A stretch of DNA of 64,000 nucleotides, taken from positions 186,001-250,000 of the forward strand of contig CM024181.1 of NCBI GenBank assembly GCA_013433145.1, written 5' to 3'. Shown in pieces: positions 30,501 to 44,100 of the stretch; the first letter of the stretch is position 1, and each line of letters begins with the position of its first letter. The stretch comes from Ascaris suum (lineage: Eukaryota > Nematoda > Chromadorea > Rhabditida > Ascarididae). Both the position numbers and the translations under genes were made by a program. The notes beneath the pieces are model-generated. The model was not told where the DNA came from and searched no databases. It saw nothing but the letters and a program-made list of their open reading frames with translations.

Positions 30501-33500
30501 TTCTCGTAAGTAATGTGGGCCCCGAAAATTTTGTTCGGGAGCGAATTCTTTTTGGGAGGATTTGTGGATTTTAGGACGGAAAAGGTATCGGCTGTACTTC
30601 GAAGCCTCCGAAACTCTGGGGTTCCTAAAAATGCTTCGGCCCCTTCTCATCTTATTCCCCTCCCCACCCCCACCGAAGTCCAAGGCGTTGAACGCCAGCA
30701 CTAATGAGGACCGTTGCGCAAAATCCTCATTGTTATAGTGCTGCGGGAAGTTAAAACAGAAATTCGGTAGCTGTCTGTATAGGTGATTACGAGCTGTATA
30801 GGTGATTAGGTATTCATACGTTTTGTTCATTGTTGTAATTTGTAATTTGCTTTCAGCTATCGTAGTAACGCTGTAAAAATGTCTTCTTCTTTGCTGACTA
30901 AGTAAGGCTAGAAAGTATGCGTTGATGTGACACGACGGTACTAATAGGAGGTTGATTGCCAATAATTTTTTTCATCTTCTTATAATCTTTCATTCAATCT
31001 TTTGAGGTGATCCCTGACAGGTCAGTAATTTTATGGTATGCTATTTGCATTATTGCATTGATTACATTCAACAAATATATAGGAAAAAAGGATATGTGCA
31101 AGTAGAATAAAGGTAAGGAGCAGAACAGAATGCCATCAGGTGGGAATCCTGATTATGGCAGTAGAAGAGTGAAATAGATTATCGTCATTCTCAATACAAC
31201 GTATCACATATTTACATGAAGAAGTGATAAATGCATAAGACATCACTTATATGCACGGTGAGAGTGTGGATGATAAACATTAAGCTCGTCCTGTTATTTC
31301 TTTGAAGGTTGAAAGGTTTTCAGCCAATAATATTTTGGAAAATATTTTCCATGGGTGAACAACTCTGAACCTAAAAATGTAAAAATTACGAGAATAGGTT
31401 GTCGAATGGCTTAGAAGCGGTGCTCTTAACTCACATGCAACATTCGGTGCCTGAAAATTCTGACATAGTTGATTACTCGGGTGTGGAGGTCCGTGAAGAT
31501 GCTTTGCTAAAAACCACCTGAGTATTATTTTTGGATGCCAGTGTTCATATTGTAAGCGAGGTGACGTGACCAAACCTTTGCGCAGCACTCCACGATTAGC
31601 TGGCGGCGCACGAAATAAGCCTTACGATAGTACGCTTGTGTTGAAATGGACGCGAAGTGTTAATCGCAAAATGAGAGGTGTTTTATGGCGATGTGTGAGG
31701 TCAGTTACACAAATTTCATGACATTGATTCCATAGGTAACCTGGTCATGTGAAGAAGCACTTTTTGAGTCGTTATGAAGCCGGCCACAAAAGTGCTTAGG
31801 TAGTGCCTAATTTCACAGCGACGTTCTATAGCATGCAAGTGTTGGATACGGCGATTTGGTTCGTTTCACCAATTTTATGGTCAGAACTCAGAAGTCCTTA
31901 GAGTTTCAACTAAATTTCACGACTGTCATCCTGTATTTTTCGATGATTGTCATTTTCGATGAAAAGTGCCGGAAATGCTGCTGTTGAAAAAAATTTGGCT
32001 TGTTTTGCTTTGTGTCAGCGTCAGCCACTTCAATGCAAAGCGTATGTTGTGCATCAAGGCCTTTTGCACTGAATTACATTTAGGTGAGGAAGCAGGGCGC
32101 TAAAAGAGGTGGCCGTGGAGCAGCAAAAATGGCTACTGCAAAGATGACGACTCAGTCAGGAGGGAGCTCTGATCAGCCATCGATGCATGCCTGTCTCGCT
32201 GCACGATTTGTTACAGGTTGTCGCTTCGACGCTTGTTATTAACACATTATCTTTGAGGCAATCGAGTCTGCTATCTGTTTGCCGAGCAGTGGCGGGGAAC
32301 AACTCTTAGAGGGAAATTCCTCGCTATAAGAATGGTGCGGATTTCTATCTGAAAGCTGTTTTATTTTCTTCGTGAACTTACGCTGAGGTTAGGAATGAGT
32401 GAAAAATTCAGCAATCGAGTACCGAAAGAAGGGAGGTGGAAGTTGCATCGGATGTCGCTCTCCTCAACACAGCCTTTTGATTTTGTCAAAAATCTCCGTG
32501 GTTTTTTTCTGGACATCATTGTTTCATATGATTCTGTTTGTACCATGAGGTGTGAAGTATAGGTACGAACTTCCATATATCTTCTTATTTCTGGATGTTC
32601 ACCAGTATTTCTGGATGCGAGAATTGCTGTGTTCACCAACATCTGCAACTGTGGCGTTAAGGTATAAATTTTTGGGAGTGGACGCGGTGAGTCTTTTATC
32701 GCACCAAAAAACTGATGTATTTTTAATTTACACTTAAAGTTCTCTTATTAATGATCAATAATTGATTGGTGGTCGGCTTTTTAAAAATACGAGCACTTAG
32801 AGTATTTTGCCTTCTTTTTTTTTGTCCTTCAGCTGAAATGCTAGCAAATGGGTTCACAATAAATTATGCAGGTCACGAAACGTGTGACGCTTCTTCGGAC
32901 TGTGATCGCTCATCTGTAAGAAAAAGTGGGCGATTGTGCGTTTATCCTGCACTCTTTAATGGAACGTCATTGCTGAGGCTGTTCATTGTTGGTTCCTCGA
33001 AACCTGTACTTTTCATTGGCTCCGTTGATGAGGTTTATCTAGTTTATGTTCTCACTTTATTATTTCAATTTAATGCACTTTAAACGATCGTTTTTAAATG
33101 ATGATTGAAACTCTTTTAGCAAAAGGATACATTTTCTTCTTAGTACATGCGTACCCATCCCCTTTACTGTCTCATGGCACGGATGTACTTTGTAGCATGC
33201 TGCAGAGTTTGAAGGAGGTGGAGATTGCTAAGAATTTAATCGGAAACGTTCTTTTACTAGGATATATAATCTTAGTACTACATCTGTGCATAAGGATATA
33301 AGTCGCGTAGCGGTGAGCGATGAAAAATTCATGACAGTACAGAAGACAGGTTAGGACCAGCGATATCGTTCGACTTTTACCGATATGGGGTGGGGGGGGG
33401 GGGGTGGGTTTTTTGAGAACTTATTTATTTCATATTTCCGCTGCCAAGATAGAATTGCAGATCGATGCGTAATTTCTGAGTTTGTATTATTTTCAGCTCG

Positions 33501-36500
33501 TTAATGACGTTGAAATAAGCGAGTTGGTGCCTCGTTTTTTTTTCGTTCCTTCATGGTTGCCTTTCGTTGGAGAACTTTTCTCGAAATATTTAGTGACGTT
33601 TTCGTCAGGTATTCTATTTGCTATTTGCCTTTTATAGTGCAGTATTTTTTTTTTCATTTCGAAAACCCCATTCGCAGTTCGGTTGCAAATGCGCGCTTTG
33701 TTCTTTTTTTTTTCATTTAAATTTAGGCTTTGAGCCATAGGTGATAAACAAAATCCATCAATAATAATTTCTTTTTTATAATCGATTACGATGCTGCTGG
33801 GTTTCTAAGAGTGAAAAACTTAAATTACGAGTTTTGTTTGTATTGGTCAGTACAAACATCTCTTCATAACTGAAAGAAATAATCATTTATGTGCTAAATC
33901 ATGGTGTGTACCTTTTTGAAACTCAAGGAAGTTCTTTGTTCACTGTTCTTGGTTGGTGAGAAGCACATTTTGTTTGTCTGGTGGTATGATTCGGCTTGTA
34001 GTGGACCATGCCGATTCGGACGTTTTGTGTTGTGTGGATACCCGCTCCAGTTTTCAAAAATCACCCCTCTAACGTCGTTCTCGTCGTTTCATCATCCCTT
34101 AAATCCTCCTCTCATTAAAGTTACCGCGCTCGAATCCCGCCAGCGATGAGATAGGTGTTTCTGGAATAAATACTCTTTAGGTAAGGGCTGGATTCTATGG
34201 GGTGTTTTATTCAGTGCCTCAAATGGCCCTAACGTCTACGAGAAACCATGCAATTAGTGCCCTATAAACTCTGCCTGTTGTTTACACTCTGACATTTCAT
34301 GTTCTTATGAACATGGAGGACATACATCAATTGCCATCAGCCTATATGAATGATTTCTTCGTTTAACTCATTTGCGTAAAATAAGAAAATTCTTGTCCAT
34401 ATTGCGTGATCTGTTAAATGTAAAAGTAAATTTCTTAGAATGCGTCACTCATTACTCCAGTAGTTTCATTCTATATGAGAAAATTTGCACTCTGTTTTCA
34501 CTCATTTTCTTATTGCACCGACTAAAAAAACAACTTTTATATATATCTTGTCCCTGAGAGAGAGAAACTGGATTGGAGCGTTCATTGAAAGTCGTCAGTT
34601 TCGGTTTACTGCTGCAAATTTCAGAAGTCCATAATTTTTATCGTAATATTTCTCACAGCGATAAATGAAGTTAGTCTAGGAAGTGAGCGGACGGAGCAAA
34701 TTGAGGCAGCAAATTTGGTATTGGGGATCAAATGACTTCTTTGATTTGCGGGGTCAAGCAACATCTTCTCTCTTAGATCCTCGTCAAAACGTCCAGACGT
34801 CATTTTTAATTAATTGTGTAAGTCGCTTATTCAGGCGGAGCTTCTATTCTTGGCACGTCACCAAGTGTTTCAGAATCTTGTAACTTTCGTAATGCACAGT
34901 GGCATTGCAATGCTATGAATTTGCTTGGTGAAACAGTATATTCTCTTTGAAATACCTCAATGAAGATTTTTATTACTAAAGTACCTTGGAAGAAGTGTTG
35001 TGCTGTGCTATATATGGCATTCCCCAAGGTGTTTTTATTGCTTTGATATTTTCTATGTTAGCAGGTTGAAACAAGTTTTAAATGACCTTCTTTCGTCAGT
35101 GTTACCACTCCTAACTGTTAACAGAAGGTCCCGACATTCGAGTTGGCGATTTATCGCTTCAGCGCATTGTTGCGATGTTTATTAGCACTTGTGATGGCGC
35201 ACATTTTTCAGTAGTCGTTTTCTCAGTCGTCTTATGTCCTTATTCAATTAATTTTATCATTGAAGAACACCGTTTGGAAAGTACATTTCATGCAGGTACA
35301 ACATTCTATATCGACATATTAAGAGGAATCATAGTCGTATCCATTTTGATTGTTCTATTTCTTTGTGTTTTCACAGCAATGGCACTGTTGAACGCTGTTC
35401 CATGCTATGGCCTCGATGGTCAATTAATGGTTACGACCGTTATCGAAAGTTTATTTAGCAAATGGACGCCCAGGTTGAGTTGCACTTTTTACGCTGATTA
35501 CATTCTCTTTCATTCATTAGCATTCTAACATCACAATCTGTAAAAAAAACATTTCCAATGACTCCATCAGCAGGGAATCTTGAAGTTGCCGGGTTACCTT
35601 TGCGGCTTTCCTGCGGTCACTAAGTAGGTCATGTGACGCTCACTTAAAATAAAGTTGGGAACGAAGAGAGTTCCCCTCACTGTCCCTATGAAAGAATTTG
35701 GGGACCCTTAGGCCGGCGAGAGGGGAGGAGATGGGAATCGAAGTCCCGGAAGCGAGGATGGGGAGAAAAATCTCTAAGATCTCGCGAGGAAGCTAGGAAA
35801 GTGAATTCATTTCATTCCATTTTTGCTTCGCCAACATCTGTTCCCTTTTAATAAAATGACTTCCGTAACGATATTACAAACTGCGTCTGCGAATAAGAGT
35901 GAAGGACGCAGCCGTCATTAGCGTTAGTGCTTACGAGTGTCGACTTCGGCGTTAGAGGGAGGAAAAAGTATAAATATTTGGGAAATTCTTCGGTGACACA
36001 TTCCGTTATCGGTGTTGTCCACGCCTAAATAAATGCGTAAACCTTTTAACCTTTTAATCGAAAAATTATGTTTGCCACCAGTGCGTTAGAAAACGTAATA
36101 TTAATTTTCCGCAAATTGTTTTTGTCACGTGTCTTGCTCAGCGTGGTTTTAGACTGAAGAACGCAGCGACCTGATAACAGGAGTTGGTAGGTATTTTTTA
36201 TCAGTGGGGAAGATTTTTATGAAAATTCGAGTAACACGGAGGTTTCTGCATAATCTTTTGTGATTGAACAAATCCGCGGTTAGTTGAAATATTAGAACTT
36301 TCATGCCATACTGTTTTGATGGACTCCATATTGTTTCGAATTTGATGGCAAAGCGTTTTTCGAAAGTTTTCTGCTGCACAGATTTCCGATGGCGTGGAGA
36401 AGCGATAAGCGATTTTGCCACTAGTGATACCACCAAAAATTTCAGTCTCAAACGTCAAGTTTTTTGCCGGATGTTTAGATGCCTTAATTTGGACTCAGAC

Positions 36501-36773
36501 AGTAGCTATAATCGAATACGCCATCAAGAAATTTAAAATTTGTTTTTTCACTCTAACGCAGCTCGCCATTCTTGCTTAACTCATCGCTATTACGAGTTCA
36601 GAGTAGTATTGTCACAAATTGTGCGAAAATGTGCGAATTAATGGTGATATTTCAGTCGGAGGCGTAACCTGAATACTTTATTGCTTTATTACGGCACATT
36701 CGTATTGTCTTTTAATGTTATTATTGGAATATTCCGATCGTTCGTGCCGTTTTTCAAGGAGTCCTATTTCTGA
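24522..36773 (+). CDS. MBTPS2: Membrane-bound transcription factor site-2 protease (S2P, M50 family), 10 exons, complete
   Basis: An intramembrane zinc metalloprotease of the Golgi that makes the second cut releasing membrane-tethered factors such as SREBP and ATF6. Exons: 24522-24662, 25607-25904, 27084-27290, 27926-28060, 28422-28609, 29328-29454 (or 29523), 32833-33032, 33497-33608, 35377-35473 and 36656-36773 (TGA). Phases agree throughout, giving about 540 or 563 aa (human 519). Residues 1-22 are a first membrane segment. HELGH, the zinc site, is at about 176-180 inside a hydrophobic helix, followed by GFGIFIFAIYPGAF. Exon 4 carries MRIFGAGIWHNLVLAL. Exon 5 has a PDZ-like segment (GLHKGDVLSAVDDC) before a Cys-containing luminal region. 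Exon 9 holds NAVPCYGLDGQ, whose Asp is the third zinc ligand. The last exon ends with a hydrophobic stretch and FVPFFKESYF. The human Ser-rich loop before the active site is replaced by an ordinary linker. The exon 6 donor has two in-phase choices; the longer keeps LLARMA, like human LPARKA. Confidence 0.95.
30517..30643. mobile_element. Possible small MITE with imperfect terminal inverted repeats
   Basis: GGGCCCCGAAAATTTT at 30517-30532 is roughly inverted at 30627-30643 (AAAAATGCTTCGGCCCC), bounding about 127 bp in a site-2 protease intron. The ends match with one gap and about two mismatches. No clear target-site duplication was identified. Confidence 0.2.
30774..30808. repeat. Short tandem duplication CTGTATAGGTGATTA
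   Basis: Two exact copies of a 15-bp sequence with a 20-bp period, in intron 6 of the site-2 protease gene. Confidence 0.8.
33392..33404 (+). repeat. Poly-G run, 13 nt
   Basis: Thirteen consecutive G, flanked by further GGGG and GGG runs, in the site-2 protease intron between exons ending at 33032 and starting at 33497. The G-rich strand is the coding strand. Confidence 0.95.
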
Positions 36774-39700
36774 CCAAATTGTTGGTAATGGTCGGCATCT
36801 AACAGGTTATTTTGCTTTAATGTGATATTTGCGTACGAAGCACAAATGCGTCCGTTTCAGCTAATCTTTTGTTGTTGCAGTGGGCACCCATTCAAGAAGC
36901 CTGCACTTATTTCCCAGTGCACTTAAAGCAGTCAGGAGCAAGCTAGTTTCCCAACCAGTTAGTCATCTTGTTTCAATTCTAGAGAAGCGAATAAGTGGTT
37001 ATTATTGAAGACACATGTCTTGTGGAATGCTATTATTTTATATACTAAGGGACTGATCATTTTATTCCACTCTAATGCTTTTCAAGGTACCGCAGTTTTC
37101 TACTAGAGATATTTTTTGTTTGTTTGTCCGAGTTTTTTATGGTACCCTGCGAACTCGTGCATTACCTATATCCAGAGGACCTGAAATAGTTGCGTAGAAT
37201 AATGCTATGACGTGACCTCTTCACGGTGTTTCGGGAAGCGACTGATGAACAAATGATGAGTTTCCCTGGATTCCATCTGAACTGTTCGGATATTTAAAAT
37301 AGCGTTGTAACTCGATTCAGCTCGGTGTGGCTTGGTGTGGTGCAGTTGTTCACGTATATTTGAATGTCTTCGAGTGTAGTTTTGATCTGCCTGAGTGTTA
37401 TCGGCAAAGCTCTCTCTTCTCTCCTTTGCCAAATCATCTAGACGGAGGAGTCTCTCGCGAACACTTCGTTTAACGTAAGTTCACAGAGCAGCTTTACTAT
37501 TCGACCGCTAAACTTTGACGATCGAGCCTGCGAATAAAAATTTTTCCAACTTCTTTATTTTTCTTTTTTTTTCTCTGGTACTGACGAAGCCAACTTCTAT
37601 CCTTGCTACCACATCTGCTGTATCTGCTAACGGAAGGCCACTTCCCATTCCGCAACTGTGGTATACGCTCGATTCATCTTGTAAAAGTCGTGATTCCTAG
37701 CTCCAGCAGGAGTTCTAGATCCCTTCACTGGAGCTTAAATGTTGTAAACCATCTCGAGTCCCGTAATTTTCGGCAAGCAGACATTGGCGGTCGAATAGTA
37801 GATGGTGCTATTAGAACATTATTTAGAAAAACGAGAGGTTAGTGAAAGCAGTGGGTCCTATGAGGTCCGCCTGGATCCCTCTTCTTTCATCCCTCGCGGC
37901 CCCAGTCTCTTCCATGCAAAGAGAAGAAAGTAATCTGGTAACCACTGCTAGTCTTGTTCGGTCGAGAATAAATATATCTTTTATTGAAGAAACATCCTGT
38001 TGTAAATCCTTCCATAAAAAACACAAGGGAACTAACAACGTGCATTTTATGGCTTGTTTAACAAGAGGGATTGAACTCTTGCCAACGTATTGTGCAGTTC
38101 CCGCATGTTCGTCAAATGCTGTCTTTGAGAATCTGTGCCGATCCTGTTTGCCTTCCTTGTTGTGTCATGGTTGTCCCGCTCTTGTTTGCTTCCCAACGGA
38201 CAGGGTGTGTGCATCTCGTTAAAGCAAACCAAATCCGTGCCGTTGATTCTTGCACGCGTGTATGGATATATGGATTATGGGAGGGAGAGGGGGTGGAAAT
38301 GGAGAATGAAAACCTCGCTTTGGTCATGCTCACATGTACTGTTTTCTTTCCAAATGTTTTACGCGCATTTTATTCATTATTGAATAGGGATCTCAGATAT
38401 TTCCTGAGGAAGGTGAGAACCTGGGGCTGACCTGATTCAGTCGGATGTCTTCCACTTTCTGCATTGTTTTCTTAACATTTTTTCAGGACATGCCGTACAT
38501 GGATTGTATACGCACAGTTTCTGAATGTGGCAATTAGCTGTAGACGGCATATGCACTCGGCTACGGGGGATATTCTATATGCGGCTTTGTATATATGAAG
38601 GGAGAGAGAGCTGTGACCTATGATTGCGATGATGGGAGTTTCTCTTTTGTCCAGCCAAACTTCTTTCTGCTTGGTTAGAGATGTGTTGCTGTGGAAAGGT
38701 AGCGCAGATGTCGCGTACTTGTGGTGTCAAGAAAGGACGGCTTCTTGTTCTCGCTTCGTCGGTTGTCTCTCTTAGCATTTGTCAGTATGCAAATATATAG
38801 AGGAAGTGCATTGCAAAGCAAAGTTATTTACCTGTGTATAAAAAAATCTGAAGAAATAATGTAATGAAGTAAAGGATTCATAATATACGTTCAGTTATGT
38901 TTTATTCTCAAGCGTATCTTCTCGCTTTTCATTATCTGTGTAATTTGTGCATTGCATTTGCTTGAGAGGCTGGAGCTTTTTTATTTATATTTGTAGCAAT
39001 ACGCGCTAAAGGCAGTCATGCTTACAATTGAGACGTGCATTGCTTCAACTTTTCTTTTATTTACATGTTTTTACATAGGGGTAAAAAAGGTGGGAGCTAT
39101 AGGTAGAAAGTGTCATGCGATAGACCTCTAAGGATCGGTGGGAATATGGGTTTTAGGCAAGAGCGCTTGTAGGGGGTTCTTTTTTTTCTTCTCGTTCATC
39201 CATACTCTTGTGTTTGCAGAAATCGATCAGGTACGTCTCTATAACTGGCGCAGGCAAATTAGTTGGAGGGGTATAAGAAAGACAACGGTTATATAGAGCT
39301 TGCGGGCATGAGGAAGTACAAGTGAAGAGACCGGAAATCAAACATATAACAACAAACCTATGCCAGTATTATTGGGGAGATGGTGCTATTTGTGCATTTG
39401 CCGTTGTTATGAGTGAAAATGTGGTATTTTTTGAGAGAGCTTCAGATCGGTGCGCCACTTTGAAGAAGCTCCATTATCTTGCTTGATTTACTTGGAAGGG
39501 GGTGGGGAGGGGGGACTGAAAAATGGGCTTGTATGGTGGCTTGTAGTCACCAGACTCAAAGAGAATCGAGTTCATGATTAAGGGTTCAGCTTCTTGGATA
39601 TCCCATCCAAGTGGCTATTTCATCTTATATGCTGTCATAGTCGATGTACTCATCGCTATTAATTGCTACCGAGGACTTACTCACAAAGAACGACCGTAAC

Positions 39701-41180
39701 AGTTTCGGCTTGCAAGGTGTTCGCATCTGAAAAACTTCCCCAGGAAGTATTATGAATACGCAAAATTCCCAACGTCCATTTTGCAACTTGGCAGCTTCAT
39801 ACGAAAACATCTCTCGTAGGTTTTCGTCGACGTGTCGGTTTTTGGACTGTAATTCATGAACGATTCAAATAACACGTCTTATTATTCTCCAAATATTATA
39901 TTAACTAAAGCGTCGTATATTCTCCGTTTTTAATCGCCGATGCTTGCAGCTTTACAAAAACAAACGTTTATTACGTAGAAAATTGCATAGAGGTTTTAAA
40001 TAAATCCATAAGGGGCGGGTAATGACGAAATATTCCTCGGTGCTGACATGTCTTTGTACGTGCATTTTTCAAGCAGGTATCTGAATCCATTGTATTCATG
40101 CGTTAGGCAACAAACTCATTGTCGCCTTTCGAGGGGGAAGAGTGGGTAGGTTAGAAGTTTATATTCAGCATGAGTTTATAGCGTTCACAACTTTCCAGAA
40201 TGGATGGGTATTCAGAGCAAGCTTTTATGCAATGAAGTACCATTTGTGCACACTCAGTAGGAGTTAGTCACTATTTAACAAGGACGGATCTGATAGCGGG
40301 TCATACTGACCGCCCAGTGAGCTGTATGAGTGTGATTTTTCTTTCATTGCATAAAGATGTTTCTTAGATATGAGGAGGTTACTGGCACAGCTCCATTTGG
40401 TGTCGCGATAGGTACACCACAGCTGCATTCTTTATTGAGCAAAACCCAATTTTGGGCTCAAGGTGTTTAGTTCTACATTTAGATTGCATGCTTTACAACT
40501 TCCATTGTTTTGTGGTACTGGTTAATATTTTCGTAGTTTTCTTGATGCAGGTGTTGTGTAGCTGTTTCCGATGGTAGAGCAAATCATTCTCTTTAAAACC
40601 GAACATGGAATCTAAATGTTATTCGTGGCACTGCATTATTACTACTACGATCTTATTTGCATACGCGGGTACGCGATAGAGACGGCGGCGTCCCGCGGTG
40701 TGTAGCTATGACTGAGCAATAAATCAGGACGGCAGGGTTGCACCACTGCCGTTCGCGTTGCATACTTTGCAGTGCAAAGCTGCATTAATTCTTGGCTTTC
40801 CGAAAAAAAAAACTTGTGGCAGTGATAGCATTGGTCGGTTGTAAGGAAAATATTCACCATTAAACAACGAAATTTATAAAGCTTTGTTGTCCGGTTTTGC
40901 ATATTTTGTGTCGGGTCGCTGAAATTTTCTATTTAATTCCTCAGTGGAACTTTCTTTACGAGTAGCGATGTTTGTTTGCCCCACTTCCGCTGCCAAATCG
41001 TAGTGCATCTCTGAAGCGAAGAAGATTGCGAATTGCTTGGTTTGTGCAATTATTTTATCGTCTTTTAAAATTCGTTCTTATGTTTGAGGTTGGCTACGCA
41101 ATAAATTACTACAGGCTTCTGCATCTATTTCGCCGGTGCATTGTTACGGTGTGGTCTCTATAGTAGCGTCAGCGAACAGC
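36774..41180. other. Spacer between the site-2 protease gene and ccf-1
   Basis: About 4.4 kb with no supported gene. Open frames overlap on both strands at 37.6-38.4 kb (up to 126 codons) and on the minus strand at 40645-40902. None shows a family I know or a consistent set of splice sites. AATAAA near 37533 is a candidate site-2 protease polyadenylation signal, far from the stop. G-rich runs at 39498-39515 (5, 4 and 6 G) are the only other structure noticed. Confidence 0.5.
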
Positions 41181-44100
41181 ATGATCACTGCAGAAGTGAA
41201 AATCCGGGATGTTTGGGCGAACAATTTGGAAGAGGTATGCTATTCTCGTTTTCTCTTTTATTCTGTTACTTCGTTTTCTTCTAAGAAGAGCCCAGTTTAC
41301 TCTGTTGTGTCTGTTTATATTGTTTTATTGTTCTTTTGTTTGTATTCGTTATTAAAGTAAGAAAAATGTCTTGAGACTTAGGCATCAGTTAATGTAGGCG
41401 TGAGGTAACATTGGGCATTATATTTTTACTTAACTCCGTGGTCGTTATTCAGAGGGATTCATTCTCCTGACCACTTCATCTATTCAAAGAAAAACGAAAG
41501 GTCTGGTCAGCTATGCGCTAAAAGCTCAATAATACCAAAGTATAGGATGGGGCAGCAGCTGGTTTGGTGAGAAATGTTGTACTTAGAATGCATGCCGAAA
41601 TGGCTGTAATGACCAGCAAATCCATTATGTCGTGTCACCAGGTTTTATAATGCAGACTACCGTCACTAAACGTCTATAGTGAAAGCTTATAAGCAGAGGT
41701 CCCAGAAAGGCGTATTTTTAAAGAGCTTTAAATTTCAAATGTCATCGGTGAGATCGATGGCGCAAAAGCAGTGCCGGTAAGAGGTTATTAAATTATAGAT
41801 GAGAATGCTGTAACAATTGAAATAGACGGACAGGGTCATTATCATTTGGAAGGAGCCTGTCGGATATTGTGATGCTTGAAGATGCTACTCGGGGAACTTA
41901 CCGGCGACTCGATAACTCAAACAATAAAGCGTCTCCCCCGTGATGCAAAATTAAAAGTTTATTAATGAGATTGCTTTTTGCATCGTAGTGCTCAGAAATC
42001 CCACTGGTGAAGCTTTAAGAACGGTCTGAGCGATTTTAGGATTTATGTGGTTGCTTTAGCCATCCAGACATCGTGATCGCAGTATGGCGCTTGATGGACC
42101 TGGCCAACACACGAAGATAGCCGGGCTTTATCGTGTTTTCATGATTTTGCTAATTTTTTATTTGAATTCTTTGCTTTTATGTAAAAGGAGAGGTGGTCGT
42201 GAACGAAGCTGGGGAACAGGTAGTGAGGATTACTTGTTGACAATGAATAGCGGACTAGAGAAGGAGTGGGAACTAGCTGCTGCTTATTTCAGTGCATTGT
42301 GCACTCTCTGAGCGGCGGAAGATAACGACTGTTTTCTTGTTAGAGCTTTTCAGTGCGTAAACTTGTTTAGAGCTTGTTGAAGTAAAAGCTTTACTGTTAA
42401 TTAATGCTACAGTTAATTCGGCAGGTATGGGCATGTTAGCACTGCTTCATCACAACAGAAGTTGTAAACTTAGAAAATTCCTGTAAGGTTGTTGTAATTT
42501 TTCGAATGGTAAGTCGGGCACCATTATCATGGATTCAGCGACCACGAAGTGCATTTATAGAAGGCGACCGCCACAAGTGAGAGTGGACTTTCATGCCATA
42601 AATTCACTTGAATCCGGCAACGGAGTCTTTTTAAGTTCCTCGATTCGGTTTTTTGAGTAAAGAGATTTCCTAAAAACTTTTCTCGCTAATACTTGGGAAA
42701 AAGGAGCAATAAGACGGTCGTAAACTGACAGTGGACACAGGCGTCCGTGATAAATTTTCGGTCAAATCAGCTCACCTGATTGGGAGATCGAAATGTGCGG
42801 GCGGAGGAACAGATGAGCCTTCAATAACTATTTTTCGACATTCAGAAACGAGCAGCAAATCAGTAGTATTAGTTTAAGAGCTACGTCATGTCCATGTGCA
42901 CAGAGAGCTTTATGCTTATGATGGATTCGGTGAGGTATTGCAAAAGTCTTTTGCTGTAGACCAAGTGCGACCGATTCTGATGTGTGAAGGAGTTCACCAG
43001 AATAGTGAAGCTCGTTTACTATGGGCAAGAAAAGTAACGCGACGATTAGTAACACTGATGATTGGTAGGCAAGACCGCTCTTCGCCATGAAGAAGAGTGC
43101 TTGCGGAGCATGATGGGTACAAGCGGAGCGGCCGAAGAAAGTACGTGAATGAATGAAGACAGTTATCAAGCATACGTTTGTGTGGGGAGGTGAAGCACCT
43201 GTATCTCTATATCGTCTATACCTGACGGTATAGAGATACGGGTACAAGCTTTTCACATTTTGGACGCTTGTTCAATAGGGATATAAAATGGAAGATTTCA
43301 CATTTGGACACCTGTTCACTCGACGTCCATTTCTTTCACCATTCATCGGTTGCAGTCATACACCCGTCCATTCATCGGTAGCTTTGGATTACATGCCCTT
43401 TCGTCGAACGCTTGTCCTTCCATCGTTCGCTGCAGGTCAGCTTGTTCAGCTGAATAGCTTCTTCCTTTGCTTTCGCGACAAGCGCAGCCTATTTATATCT
43501 TCAGCTACGGCCCCTAAGGCATTGAGAGGTTATAATTCACATGGGGGAGATGTCACTTTAGGATCGATCAAGTGTGATCATTGAGATCACAGGTTCATTT
43601 GATCACCATAGATTATGTGTTATCATTGATCACTCGTTGAAACCAATGTTAGAGGGAGTTCATCCCTCTTATTTTTGGAGAAGGAACCAAGTTCTTTACT
43701 TTACAGGAGTTTGCACGTATTCGTGAGGTCATCAGGGAATACCCTTTCGTGGCAATGGATACGGAATTTCCTGGTGTGGTGGCAACGCCTTTAGGACAGT
43801 TTAAGAGCAAAGAGGATTTCAATTACCAGCAGGTGTTTTTTTCTTTATCAGCAATTAAATGTAAAAAGGTTGCTTCTCCGAACATTTTATTGTAAATGCA
43901 GGATGCTGAATAATGTGGCGTTGATGCGTGGATGGCATCTAATGTTGGGCAGCGATGCACATGACTACTTATTACTTTGTCTTTTGTCCTGAATATTTAT
44001 TGCTCAGCTTTTCGAGTTTAATGAGTGCCGTAGTGCTTCTGCTTTGGGCGAAATGGGGAGAGGGAGAGGGAGAGGAAAGTTCAGTGCCGATACAGCAATA

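Larger units (their letters stand above)
30315..30962 (-). other. 215-codon open frame antisense in a site-2 protease intron, status unknown
   Basis: This is the longest uninterrupted open frame in the window. It lies on the minus strand entirely within intron 6 of the site-2 protease gene. The translation is basic, without a recognisable domain, signal peptide or repeat, and I cannot match it to any family. Around one frame of this length is not surprising by chance in 64 kb. It overlaps the possible MITE at 30517-30643, which could account for part of it. Confidence 0.15.

Noticed and set aside
36893..36970. Acceptor followed by WAPIQEACTYFPVHLKQ or an alternative frame as the last site-2 protease exon
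   Set aside because: Exon 36656-36773 fits the incoming phase and supplies the expected hydrophobic C-terminal segment; this one does not.
42828..43256. 142-codon minus-strand frame with a hydrophobic stretch inside ccf-1 intron 1
   Set aside because: No family match; it runs through the hairpin and neighbouring duplicated sequence, so it is better explained as a chance frame.
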